Of a stretch of DNA of 64,000 nt, positions 26,393 to 35,008 are shown piece by piece. Location: assembly GCA_035531775.1 (NCBI GenBank), contig DATKSG010000028.1:29022-93021 (forward strand), read 5' to 3'. The notes below the pieces were generated by a model. The model did no database searches and was not told the DNA's origin. It saw only the letters and a program-made list of their open reading frames with translations. A program made the position numbers and the translations under genes. Positions within the stretch are counted from its first letter, which is position 1. Each line of letters starts with the position of its first letter. Origin of the DNA: DATKSG01 sp035531775. GTDB lineage: Bacteria > Actinomycetota > Acidimicrobiia > Acidimicrobiales > UBA8190.

Positions 26393-27745
26393 GTGTCCAG
26401 CAGCTTCGTCGACGAAGCCCAGATCCATGTCAAGGCGGGCGACGGCGGTGCCGGAGCCGTGTCCTTTCGCCGTGAAGCGCATGTGTCGCGCGGGGGCCCT
26501 GACGGGGGAGACGGCGGTGGCGGCGGGGACGTGTGGCTGGTTGCATCCACCAATCAGGCCTCGCTGCTCGGGTTCCGCGACCATCCCCATCGCCGGGCCG
26601 ATAGCGGCGTGCACGGACAGGGCAAGCAGCGCCACGGCGCCGCCGGTGCCGACCTGGAGGTCTCGGTGCCGGTCGGAACCATCGTCCGCGGTCCCAGTGG
26701 GTCCATCGTGGCCGACTTGGCCGAAGCCGGTGACCGCTTGCTGGCGGCGGAAGGCGGACGCGGCGGGCGGGGCAACGCCCGTTTCCTGAGCAACCGCCGT
26801 CGGGCCCCGGCCTTTGCCGAGCAGGGCGAGGCGGGCGAGGAGAGCTGGCTGGACCTCGAGCTCAAGCTCCTGGCCGACGTGGCACTGGTCGGCTTCCCCA
26901 ATGCCGGCAAGAGCACCTTGATCTCCCGGGTCTCCGCGGCACGTCCCAAGATCGCCGACTATCCCTTCACCACGTTGGAGCCTCACCTGGGCGTGGTGCG
27001 CTTCGGAAAGGCCGGGTCAGAGACCGAGTTCGTCATGGCCGACATCCCGGGTCTGGTCGAGGGGGCGGCCGAGGGCAGGGGGCTCGGCCACCAGTTCCTC
27101 CGTCATGTCGAGCGTGCCCGGGTCCTGCTGGTGATGCTGGACCTGGCCTCGGCCGACGGTCGGCCCCCCGAAGCCCAAGAGCGCATCCTGCTCGACGAGC
27201 TCGGCCGGTACCGGCCCGAGCTGCTCGAGCGGCCGCGGGTGACGGTGGGATCCAAAGCTGACGTGGCGGTGGCCCCGTGGACAGGTGGCGCCCGGCTCCC
27301 GGTGTCGGCCGCCACCGGTAATGGGCTCGACGACCTGCTGCGCCGGCTGGCCCTGGCGGTGGACCAGGCCCGCCGGGCCGAGCCTGCCCCCGAGGGCACC
27401 GCAGTCGTGCACCGGCCGGTAGGTGATGCCGTCGAGGTGACCAGGGCCGACGACGGCTCCTTCGTCGTGCTCGGACGCGCCGCGCTGCGCGCCGTGGCCT
27501 TGTCCGACCTGACCGACGACGATGCCCTGGACTACGTGCAGGACCGGCTGCGACGCCTCGGTGTCGAGCGGGCCCTGGTACGCGCTGGCGTGCGCGAAGG
27601 TGACATAGTGCACCTCGGTGGTCTGACCTTCTCTTACCACGCCAACGATCCCGCGCTCGGGGCGGCCGGAGTGGCCGGCGCAGGCCCGACACCCCGGCGC
27701 ACCGCTTCCTCGAGGCGCTCTGGGCGCCGTCGGGGCGCCGGGTGA
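26393..27745 (+). CDS. obgE: GTPase ObgE/CgtA
   Basis: 450 residues. N-terminal Gly-rich Obg fold ('GGPDGGDGGGGGDVWLVA', 'GKQRHGAAGADLEV'), G domain with G1 'GFPNAGKST', G2/switch 'ADYPFTTLEPHLG', G3 'DIPGLVEGAAEG', G4-like 'GSKADVA' (the NKxD asparagine is replaced by serine) and 'VSAATGNGLDDLL'. The C-terminal OCT domain includes 'FVVLGRAALRAVALSDLTDDDALDYVQDRL'. A 50S assembly and stress-linked GTPase. Its stop overlaps proB as GTGA. Confidence 0.95.
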   Translation: MSSSFVDEAQIHVKAGDGGAGAVSFRREAHVSRGGPDGGDGGGGGDVWLVASTNQASLLGFRDHPHRRADSGVHGQGKQRHGAAGADLEVSVPVGTIVRGPSGSIVADLAEAGDRLLAAEGGRGGRGNARFLSNRRRAPAFAEQGEAGEESWLDLELKLLADVALVGFPNAGKSTLISRVSAARPKIADYPFTTLEPHLGVVRFGKAGSETEFVMADIPGLVEGAAEGRGLGHQFLRHVERARVLLVMLDLASADGRPPEAQERILLDELGRYRPELLERPRVTVGSKADVAVAPWTGGARLPVSAATGNGLDDLLRRLALAVDQARRAEPAPEGTAVVHRPVGDAVEVTRADDGSFVVLGRAALRAVALSDLTDDDALDYVQDRLRRLGVERALVRAGVREGDIVHLGGLTFSYHANDPALGAAGVAGAGPTPRRTASSRRSGRRRGAG

Positions 27746-28866
27746 CGGTGTCGGGGACAGAGCCGGTGCCGCCCGCGGCCCGCACGGTGGTGGTGAAGAT
27801 CGGCTCGTCGTCGGTGACCGACGCTGCCGGCGTCCACATCGAGGCGGTGGACCGGTTGTGCCACCAGGTGGGGGAATTGCGCGCCGAGGGACACAGCGTC
27901 GTGTTGGTGAGCTCGGGCGCTATCGCTGCCGGGTGGGCAGCCCTGGGCGGGGGCGCCCGACCCACCGATCTGGCCACGCTGCAGGCGGTGTCAGCGGTTG
28001 GCCAGCACCGGCTGATGCGGGTGTACGACGATGCCCTCGGTCGCCTGGGACTGCACGTGGGGCAGGTGCTGCTGGCGCCGCTCGACTTCGTCCATCGTCA
28101 GCAGTACCTCCATGCCCGCCAGACGTTGGCGCGCCTGCTGGAATTGGGGGTGGTGCCCGTCGTCAACGAGAACGACGCCACCTCTGACGACGAGATCCGG
28201 TTCGGTGACAACGACCGCCTGGCCGCCCTGGTGGCCCATCTGGTGGCGGCCGACCTGCTCGTGCTGCTGACCGATACCGCCGGCCTGCTGACTGCCGATC
28301 CGCGAACGGGCGCCGAGGCATCGCTTATCGAGGAGGTGGTCGAGATCGACCACGAGCTCGAGGCGCTGGCCGGCGGGGCCGGCAGCGCCGTCGGTAGCGG
28401 GGGCATGGCCTCCAAGCTGGCGGCGGCCAAGATCGCCGCCTGGTCGGGGGTGCCCACCGTCATCGCCGATGCCGGCCGCCCGGGGGTTCTGCTGGCGGCG
28501 TTGCGAAACGAAGCCGGCACCGGCACCATCTTCCGGCCTCGAGCCAAGCGCTTGCCGGCGCGTAAACTGTGGATCGCCTTCGCCGTGGCCTCGTCCGGCA
28601 CGTTGCGGGTCGATGAGGGTGCCCGGCGGGCCCTGGTCGAGGCGGAAGCGTCGTTGCTGCCGGCCGGCATCGTCGAGGTGATCGGTCGCTTCGACGTCGA
28701 CGCCGCCGTGGAGATCGCCGGCCTCGACGGGACCGTGTTCGCCAAAGGCCTGGTGCGACACCCCTCGGATCGGATCACGGCCTGGGCCGGGCGGCGAAGC
28801 GGCGAGCTCCCCGACGGGGTCGCCCACGAGGTTGTCCATCGTGACGACCTGGTGGTGCTGGGTTGA
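27742..28866 (+). CDS. proB: glutamate 5-kinase
   Basis: 374 residues. Amino-acid-kinase fold: 'VVKIGSSSVTD', 'VVLVSSGAIAAGWAAL', 'VVNENDATSDDEIRFGDNDRLAALVA', 'LVLLTDTAGL', 'VGSGGMASKLAAAKIA'. The C-terminal ~90 residues are a PUA domain. It performs the first step of proline synthesis, feeding ProA encoded 19 nt downstream. The GTG overlaps the obgE stop. Confidence 0.96.
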   Translation: MTVSGTEPVPPAARTVVVKIGSSSVTDAAGVHIEAVDRLCHQVGELRAEGHSVVLVSSGAIAAGWAALGGGARPTDLATLQAVSAVGQHRLMRVYDDALGRLGLHVGQVLLAPLDFVHRQQYLHARQTLARLLELGVVPVVNENDATSDDEIRFGDNDRLAALVAHLVAADLLVLLTDTAGLLTADPRTGAEASLIEEVVEIDHELEALAGGAGSAVGSGGMASKLAAAKIAAWSGVPTVIADAGRPGVLLAALRNEAGTGTIFRPRAKRLPARKLWIAFAVASSGTLRVDEGARRALVEAEASLLPAGIVEVIGRFDVDAAVEIAGLDGTVFAKGLVRHPSDRITAWAGRRSGELPDGVAHEVVHRDDLVVLG

Positions 28867-28874
28867 GCGGGGGG

Positions 28875-28880
28875 TAGCCT
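28875..28880 (+). promoter_or_regulatory. putative -10 element of leaderless proA
   Basis: TAGCCT, 5 nt before ATG 28886, in the short proB-proA gap; no Shine-Dalgarno. Confidence 0.4.
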
Positions 28881-28885
28881 GAGCC

Positions 28886-30133
28886 ATGGCTTTGCCCCCC
28901 CTGTCAGAGTTGGCCGCCCGGGCCCAGGCTGCCCGTCGGGCCGTGGCCGGCGCCGGCACGGCGGCCAAGGACAGCGCCCTGCACCTGGCCGCCGAGCTTC
29001 TTGAACAGCGCAGCGCCGAGATCACCAGCGCCAATGCAGCCGACCTCGACCGGGCCCGCGCTGAAGGGGCCACGCCCACCCAAATGGACCGCTTGGCCCT
29101 GACCGACCAGCGCATCGGCGCCATGGCCGACGGCCTGCGCCAGGTGGCCGCGCTGCCCGACCCGGTGGGCGAGGTGGTCGAGGGCGGCGTACGGCCCAAC
29201 GGGTTGCGAGTGGAACGGGTCCGGGTGCCGCTCGGGATCATCGGCATCATCTACGAGAACCGCCCCAACGTGACCAGCGATGCGGCGGCCTTGTGTCTCA
29301 AATCCGGGAACGTGACCATGCTGCGGGGCTCGTCCACCGCCATCGACTCGAACCGGGCGGTGGTGAGCTGCCTTCGCCAAGCGCTGGCCAAGACCGGGCT
29401 CCCCGAGGACGGCGTCATCCTGGTGGAGCACACCGACCGTGCCACGGCGGTGGAGTTCATGCAGCTCAGAGGGGTGCTCGACTGCCTCATCCCCCGCGGT
29501 GGGCACTCGCTCATCGCCACCATCCTGGAGCACGCCACCGTGCCTACGGTGATCGACGGCGACGGCAACTGCCACGTCTATGTCGACCGGTCGGCCGACC
29601 TAGACATGGCTATCTCCATCATCGTCAACGCCAAGGTGCAACGACCCGGTGTCTGCAATGCCGCCGAGACACTCCTCGTGCACCGCGCTGTGGCCGAGCA
29701 GTTCCTGCCCATGGCGGCCGAGGCACTGGCCGGCGTGGAGCTGGTGGGTGACGAGGCCACCCGAGTGATCTTGCCGGCCGTGGCGGCGGCGTCAGACGAG
29801 GACTTCGCCACTGAGTTTCTCGACCTCAAGCTGGCCGTCGGGGTGGTGGACGACCTCGACGCCGCCGTCGACCACATCGGCCGCTTCGGATCAGGGCACT
29901 CCGAGGCCATCGTCACCAGTGACTTGGCGAGCGCCGACCGGTTCTGCCGCCAGGTCGACGCCGCTGCCGTGGTTGTGAACGCCTCCACACGCTTCATTGA
30001 CGGCGGTGAATTGGGCCTTGGGGCGGAGATAGGCATCTCGACCCAGAAGCTGCACGCCCGTGGTCCTATGGGGCTGCGTGACCTCACGTGCGTCAAGTAC
30101 GTCGTCCGCGGCGAGGGACAGGTGCGGGGGTGA
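28886..30133 (+). CDS. proA: gamma-glutamyl phosphate reductase
   Basis: 415 residues, aldehyde-dehydrogenase fold. 'VPLGIIGIIYENRPNVTSDAAALCLKSGN' in pieces, 'LRGSSTAIDSNRAVV', 'LDCLIPRGGHSLI', and the catalytic Cys in 'QRPGVCNAAETLLVH'. It makes glutamate semialdehyde with NADPH. Its stop overlaps the following ATPase as GTGA. Confidence 0.96.
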   Translation: MALPPLSELAARAQAARRAVAGAGTAAKDSALHLAAELLEQRSAEITSANAADLDRARAEGATPTQMDRLALTDQRIGAMADGLRQVAALPDPVGEVVEGGVRPNGLRVERVRVPLGIIGIIYENRPNVTSDAAALCLKSGNVTMLRGSSTAIDSNRAVVSCLRQALAKTGLPEDGVILVEHTDRATAVEFMQLRGVLDCLIPRGGHSLIATILEHATVPTVIDGDGNCHVYVDRSADLDMAISIIVNAKVQRPGVCNAAETLLVHRAVAEQFLPMAAEALAGVELVGDEATRVILPAVAAASDEDFATEFLDLKLAVGVVDDLDAAVDHIGRFGSGHSEAIVTSDLASADRFCRQVDAAAVVVNASTRFIDGGELGLGAEIGISTQKLHARGPMGLRDLTCVKYVVRGEGQVRG

Positions 30134-31116
30134 CCGCCGGCGAAGGGCAACCCCGCACCGAGGGCGTACCGTCGCCCTTGGGCTTTCCCGATCCGGGGCC
30201 GGCGCGCTTCGATTCCGTCGCCGACGTCCGTGAGCGACTCAGTGCCGCGGGTTACCTCGCCGACGACGGCATCGCCGGCGTAGTCCACCTGGCTGACCGC
30301 CTGGCCAAGCCGGTGCTGGTGGAGGGCCCGGCCGGCACCGGTAAGACCGAGTTGGCCAAGTCGGTGGCGCGGGTCACCAACAGCCGCCTCATCCGGCTGC
30401 AGTGCTACGAGGGCCTTGACGAGTCCAAAGCCCTCTACGAGTGGAACTACAAGAAGCAGCTCCTTCGGATCCAAGCCCAGCAGGTGGTGGATGACGAAGA
30501 CTCTCCGGGCGGGCACGGCTCAGGAGAGCCCCGTAGCTGGCGTGCACTCGAGGAGGACATCTTCTCTGAGGAGTTCCTCCTCACCAGGCCCCTGCTCGAA
30601 GCCATCCGCTCCCAGGAGTCGGTCGTACTCCTGGTGGACGAAGTAGACCGGGTCGAGCTCGAAACCGAGGCCTTGCTGCTCGAGGTCCTCTCCGAATACC
30701 AGGTCTCGATCCCCGAGCTCGGCACGGTCAAGGCGGATCGCATCCCAATGGTGTTCCTCACGTCGAACAACACGCGCGAACTCTCCGAAGCGCTCAAGCG
30801 CCGGTGCCTGTACCTCCACCTCGATTATCCCTCCCTCGAGCGGGAGCGAGCCATCGTCTCGACCCGTGTGCCGGGCATCACCGAAGAACTGGCTGACCAG
30901 GTGGCCCGAATAGTTCGGTCACTGCGGACGCTCGAGCTCAAGAAATATCCTTCGGTGTCCGAAACGCTCGACTGGGCCAGGACCCTGGTCGTCCTCGGCG
31001 TCGAGTCGATCGATGCCGAGCAGGCCAAGTCGACCTTGCACGTCCTGCTCAAGTACCGCAGCGACCTCGAACGCGCCGCCAAGGAGCTGGCCGGCGTGGA
31101 CGAGGCCAAGACCTGA
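30130..31116 (+). CDS. MoxR-type AAA+ ATPase
   Basis: 328 residues. Walker A 'VEGPAGTGKTELAK', the MoxR/CoxD-type insert 'RLQCYEGLDESKALYEWNYKKQLLRIQ', Walker B 'VVLLVDEVDRVELETEALLLEVLSEYQ' in pieces, sensor 1 'VFLTSNNTRELSEALKRRCLYL' and the C-terminal lid 'ALKRRC...YPSVSETLDWARTL'. Such ATPases work with VWA-domain partners, encoded 9 nt downstream, as metal- or cofactor-insertion chaperones. In carbon-monoxide dehydrogenase clusters the pair is CoxD/CoxE, but no cox structural genes are here. GTG 30130 overlaps the proA stop. Confidence 0.88.
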   Translation: MTAGEGQPRTEGVPSPLGFPDPGPARFDSVADVRERLSAAGYLADDGIAGVVHLADRLAKPVLVEGPAGTGKTELAKSVARVTNSRLIRLQCYEGLDESKALYEWNYKKQLLRIQAQQVVDDEDSPGGHGSGEPRSWRALEEDIFSEEFLLTRPLLEAIRSQESVVLLVDEVDRVELETEALLLEVLSEYQVSIPELGTVKADRIPMVFLTSNNTRELSEALKRRCLYLHLDYPSLERERAIVSTRVPGITEELADQVARIVRSLRTLELKKYPSVSETLDWARTLVVLGVESIDAEQAKSTLHVLLKYRSDLERAAKELAGVDEAKT

Positions 31117-31125
31117 CACACCGGC

Positions 31126-32568
31126 GTGCTCGACGTAATCACCGGTTTTGTCGGTGAGCTCCGGTCCGCCGGCCTTCCGGTGTCGCTGACCGAGGCCATT
31201 GACGCCTCTGAGGCCATTCGCCACATCCCGCTCGAAGACCGCGATGCGCTCAAGTACGCATTGGCCGCCACCCTGGTCAAGTCGTCGGCCCACTGGAAAG
31301 CCTTTGAGACGGCCTTCGAGGTTTATTTCTCGATGCGGGGCCCTCAGTTCGACATCGACGAGCTCGACGCCAGATCAGACACCGAGTCGTCGGACACCGA
31401 GGCCGACCAGCCCGGTCGAGGGGCAGGGCGCGGACAAGGCAGCGGCGGGGGAGAGGCGCTGTCACCCGAGGAGCTGGCCGAGATGCTGTTCCGGGCCTTG
31501 CTGGCCGCCAACGACGCCCAGGTGGCGGCCTTGGCCCGCCAGGCGGTGACGCGGTACGCCGGCATGGAGCCCGGGCGACCGGTGGGCGGCACGTACTACC
31601 TGTACCGCACGCTCAGGAACCTCGATCTGCAGGGACTCCTGGAACGCCTGCTCGACGCGGCGCGGTCCCAAGCCGGAGAGGGCAACACCACGCCCCTCGA
31701 GGAGCGCTTGGCTCGTGACGAGTTCCAGGCCCGGTTGGAGCGGCTGCGCAAGGAGATCGAGGACGAGATCCGCCGCCGGCTGGTGGCCGACCGGGGGACC
31801 GAGGCGCTGGCCCGTTCGCTTCGCAAGCCGCTGCCCGAGGACGTCGATTTCATGCACGCCACCAGGGAGGAGCTGGTGGCTCTTCGTCGAGCCATCCAAC
31901 CGCTCACCCGCAAGCTGGCGGTGCGATTAGCCCGCAAGCGGCGCCACGGTCGCAAGGGGGCCCTGGACTTCCGCTCCACGGTGAGGCACTCCCTTTCGAC
32001 CGGGGGAGTGCCGGTGGACCCCAAGTTCCGCTACCCCCGCCCGGCCAAGCCCGAGATCTTCGTAATCGCCGATATCTCAGGATCGGTGGCCTCCTTCGCT
32101 CGGTTCACCCTGCATATGGTGTACGCCATCAGCGCGCAGTTCTCGAAGGTACGCAGCTTCGTGTTCATCGACGGCATCGACGAAGTCACCCGCTTCTTCG
32201 AAGGGGTGGAGGACGTGGCGCAGGCCGTAACCCGGATCAACACCGAAGCCGATGTGGTATGGGTCGACGGGCACTCGGACTACGGCCACGCGTTCTCTGT
32301 CTTCTGGGAACGCTGGGGTGAGGAGATCACGCCCCGCACGAGTGTGCTGCTGCTGGGCGACGCCCGCAACAACTATCACGCCAGCCAAGCCTGGGTGGTG
32401 CAGGAGATAAGCCGGCGGGCGAGACACGTCTACTGGCTTAATCCCGAGCCGCGCTCGTACTGGGGCACCGGGGACTCGATCCTCGGGGAGTACGCCACGT
32501 TCTGCGATCACGTCTTCGAGTGCCGCAACCTCCGCCAACTCGAGCACTTTGTTTCGGAGCTCGGTTGA
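31126..32568 (+). CDS. VWA domain protein, CoxE-like
   Basis: 480 residues. The N-terminal helical part ('FVGELRSAGLPVSLTEAIDASEAI') and charged linker (about 85-115) precede a C-terminal von Willebrand A domain with MIDAS 'VIADISGSVASFA' (DxSxS), 'VDGHSDYGHAF' supplying the Thr/Ser-Asp ligand region, and 'SVLLLGDARNNY'. CoxE-family match is by architecture. It probably works with the preceding MoxR ATPase; the target is unknown. The start is GTG 31126. Confidence 0.85.
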   Translation: MLDVITGFVGELRSAGLPVSLTEAIDASEAIRHIPLEDRDALKYALAATLVKSSAHWKAFETAFEVYFSMRGPQFDIDELDARSDTESSDTEADQPGRGAGRGQGSGGGEALSPEELAEMLFRALLAANDAQVAALARQAVTRYAGMEPGRPVGGTYYLYRTLRNLDLQGLLERLLDAARSQAGEGNTTPLEERLARDEFQARLERLRKEIEDEIRRRLVADRGTEALARSLRKPLPEDVDFMHATREELVALRRAIQPLTRKLAVRLARKRRHGRKGALDFRSTVRHSLSTGGVPVDPKFRYPRPAKPEIFVIADISGSVASFARFTLHMVYAISAQFSKVRSFVFIDGIDEVTRFFEGVEDVAQAVTRINTEADVVWVDGHSDYGHAFSVFWERWGEEITPRTSVLLLGDARNNYHASQAWVVQEISRRARHVYWLNPEPRSYWGTGDSILGEYATFCDHVFECRNLRQLEHFVSELG

Positions 32569-33275
32569 GTGCCTTTCCCTCGGTTCCCGCCGGCGTCCGC
32601 ACGGTGGGCACCGACACTGCCGATTCCACCCGCCTTGTGTTGGTCCGCCACGGGGAAGCCAAGTGCAACGTGGATGGGGTGGTGGGTGGCCCTCGCGGTT
32701 GTCGCGGCCTGTCGCCGGTCGGGGCCCGCCAAGCCGATGCCCTGGCCCTGCGGCTGGCGGCCACGGGCGAGCTGGCCGGGGCCTCGGCCCTCTACGCCAG
32801 CGTGCTCCAGCGGGCCCTCGACACGGCCGATGCCATCGCCCGGTGGGTTGGCGGGGGCATGACACCGGTGGCCGACTGCGCTTTGTGCGAGCTGCACCCC
32901 GGCGACGCCGATGGGCTCACCTGGGCGGAGTTCAGCGAGCGCTATGGGGAGCCCGATTGGGACGCCGACCCCGGCACCCCGCTGGCGCCCGGCGGCGAAA
33001 GCTGGAGCTCATTCGTGCAGCGCGCCCACCGGGCCCTGGTCGAGCTGGCCGCCCGCCACCAGGGCTCCACGGTAGTGGTCGTGTGCCATGCCGGAGTGGT
33101 GGAGTCGGCCATGCTCCGCTTCCTCCCGCTCGCCAGCGGGGAAGCGCGCCTGGGCCTTCGCACTGCCCACACTTCCATCACCGAGTTCGAGACCACCGAC
33201 GGCGGGTGGCGGCTCCTGCGCTACAACGACGCCGCCCATCTCCAGGGCAGCGTGGACCAGCCTCAACAGGCGTAG
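32565..33275 (+). CDS. histidine phosphatase family protein
   Basis: 236 residues. Catalytic 'LVLVRHGEAKCNVDG' (RHG with phosphorylated His), the second arm 'ASVLQRALDTADAIA', and the C-terminal 'VVVVCHAGVVESAML' with the second catalytic His. Phosphoglycerate-mutase-like fold; substrate unassigned. I chose TTG 32565, which overlaps the VWA stop as TTGA and has GGAG 6 nt upstream; GTG 32604 is the alternative. The 3' end overlaps the convergent gene by 13 nt. Confidence 0.8.
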   Translation: MSAFPSVPAGVRTVGTDTADSTRLVLVRHGEAKCNVDGVVGGPRGCRGLSPVGARQADALALRLAATGELAGASALYASVLQRALDTADAIARWVGGGMTPVADCALCELHPGDADGLTWAEFSERYGEPDWDADPGTPLAPGGESWSSFVQRAHRALVELAARHQGSTVVVVCHAGVVESAMLRFLPLASGEARLGLRTAHTSITEFETTDGGWRLLRYNDAAHLQGSVDQPQQA

Positions 33276-34903
33276 TCGCCGTCGACCGACTGGCCGTTGC
33301 TCTGGGTGGCGGCGTTGTCGCTGTACTGCGTCAGCCATACCGGGCCGGTGGGAAGCGTGTCGTGGTTGGCGGCGGCATAGGAACCGATGTTCTGACAGTT
33401 GTAGGGGCCGCCCTGCCCCGAGTACCACGCCACCCATACCGGCACCGCCGGTTGGTACGAACCCACGATGATGTCCCACGTGTCAGGGCTCGTGTAGACC
33501 CCGACGTTGTTGATGCCCTTGTCGCGTAAGCCGTTGATGGCTCCTTGCACCACCTGGGCGTTCTCGGCCACATTGGAGGACCAGTAGTCGGTGGCGTCTT
33601 CCACGTCGAGCCACCACGTCACAAAGGGGTTTACCCCGTTTGTGTTTGCATAGTTGAACCCGTACAGGGCGGCGGCGTAGCCGAAGTTGCACGCTGGATC
33701 GTTGTTGCAGCCCGGTTCGCTGGCCTGGGATTGCCCATAGTCAAGGAAGATGTACAGGTCGAGGCCGGCTCCGGCCCATTGTGCCTCTTGCACGATGCAG
33801 GGATTGGCCGCCGAGCCGGCCAGCCCGGTGGCCTGCACCACTCCGATGGTGTGACCGCTGGGCAGCGTCATCGAGCATTGTGGCGGGTTGTCGTTGAAGA
33901 CGGACACGTCATAGCCGTACGAACCTGACGGGTAGATCCCGTTCCCGTTGGCGTCGCCATTGCCGGGGCCTTCGGCCATCCCCACCACGGGGGCGGCCAA
34001 TTGCTGAGGGGTCGATCCGAAGTACCCGCCGTCGCCGAAGGCGGTGACCGCCCCGTTGGTGTCGGTGGTCCAGTAGCCGCCCGCATCGGCGGCCGCCATG
34101 GTGGCGATGGGGCGCGATAGGTCGTGTCCCCCGAGGGACCCCTGGTACTGGGCATCGCCGAAGGAGAAGATCCCCCCGTCCGATGCCACCAGCCAGTATC
34201 CGCCGATGTCGGGCGCCGCCGCCCCCACGATGGGCGCATTCAAGGTCGATCCCCCCATCGAGCCGTGGAAGGGAGCGTCGCCGAAGGAGAAGATCCCCCC
34301 ATCGGAGGCGAATAGCCAGTACCCCTTGCCGTCGGGCGTGGCCGCCATGGCCATCACCGGCTGGTTCAGGTGAGTGCCCCCCATCGAGCCGTAGAAGGGA
34401 GCGCCGAAGGAGAAGATCCCCCCGTCCGATGCCACCAGCCAGTATCCACCGGTCACGGGGTCGGTGGCCATGGCCATCACCGGCTGGTTCAGGTGAGTGC
34501 CCCCCATCGAGCCGTGGAAGGCGGCATCGCCGAAGGAGAAGATCCCCCCGTCGGAGGCCACCGTCCAGTACCCCTTGCCATCGGGCGTGGCGGCCATGGC
34601 CACCATAGGCTTGTTGAGGCGCTTACCGCCCATGGACCCGTAGAAGGGAAGCCCACCGAAAGCGAAGATCCCGCCGTCGGTGGCCACCAGCCAGTAGCCG
34701 GGGATGACCTTCGGCTTCGTCGGGGTGGAGGTCGTGGTGGTCGACGACGTCGACGTGGTACTTGACGTCGTGGTGGTGGCAGCGTCAGCCGCCCGGCCCC
34801 CGTGGGACGCCACCACGGGGACGACGACCAGCAGGGCCACGATCAGGGTAAGGGCCGCTCGGTGCGTCAAAAGGCGCGGTGGGAAGAGCGGCGGGGAGTT
34901 CAT
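33263..34903 (-). CDS. secreted protein: six GYW-repeats plus glycoside-hydrolase-like domain (DUF1906-type)
   Basis: 546 residues. Signal peptide with hydrophobic core 'AALTLIVALLVVVPVVA' (about 16-32), a Ser/Thr linker (42-64), then six ~41-residue repeats (about 69-315) of the type 'GYWLVASDGGIFSFG' plus 'FYGSMGGTHLNQPVMAMA'. These repeats are common in Acidimicrobiia secreted proteins and look beta-propeller-like. The C-terminal ~220 residues ('YGYDVSVFNDNPPQC', 'DLYIFLDYG', 'WWLDVEDATDYW', 'GVYTSPDTWDIIV') resemble GH25/DUF1906 TIM-barrel peptidoglycan-active domains with 'DVED' acids. Likely a cell-wall or exopolymer-binding enzyme. ATG 34903 was chosen because the signal peptide begins there. 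Confidence 0.75.
   Translation of the reverse strand: MNSPPLFPPRLLTHRAALTLIVALLVVVPVVASHGGRAADAATTTTSSTTSTSSTTTTSTPTKPKVIPGYWLVATDGGIFAFGGLPFYGSMGGKRLNKPMVAMAATPDGKGYWTVASDGGIFSFGDAAFHGSMGGTHLNQPVMAMATDPVTGGYWLVASDGGIFSFGAPFYGSMGGTHLNQPVMAMAATPDGKGYWLFASDGGIFSFGDAPFHGSMGGSTLNAPIVGAAAPDIGGYWLVASDGGIFSFGDAQYQGSLGGHDLSRPIATMAAADAGGYWTTDTNGAVTAFGDGGYFGSTPQQLAAPVVGMAEGPGNGDANGNGIYPSGSYGYDVSVFNDNPPQCSMTLPSGHTIGVVQATGLAGSAANPCIVQEAQWAGAGLDLYIFLDYGQSQASEPGCNNDPACNFGYAAALYGFNYANTNGVNPFVTWWLDVEDATDYWSSNVAENAQVVQGAINGLRDKGINNVGVYTSPDTWDIIVGSYQPAVPVWVAWYSGQGGPYNCQNIGSYAAANHDTLPTGPVWLTQYSDNAATQSNGQSVDGDYAC
33959..34699 (-). repeat. six tandem ~123-126-nt coding repeats
   Basis: DNA repeats underlying the GYW modules. 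Repeats 2, 3 and 4 are closest at the DNA level (shared stretches around GGAGAAGATCCCCCC and CATCGAGCC on the plus strand); repeat 6 is most divergent and repeat 3 lacks one codon in the 'FGDAPF' segment. Confidence 0.8.
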
Positions 34904-35008
34904 GACGAAGCGCCATTGTCGTGCACATAGGCACCACGGGGCAATCACCCCCCTGCCCGGCGCCCTCACCAGGCGCGACGCGCACACCGGGGGCAACTGC
35001 CCGTGCCA

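Noticed and set aside
33959..34699. Regular ~125-bp repeats considered as a CRISPR or intergenic repeat array.
   Set aside because: They are in frame, encode GYW protein modules and lack unique spacers.
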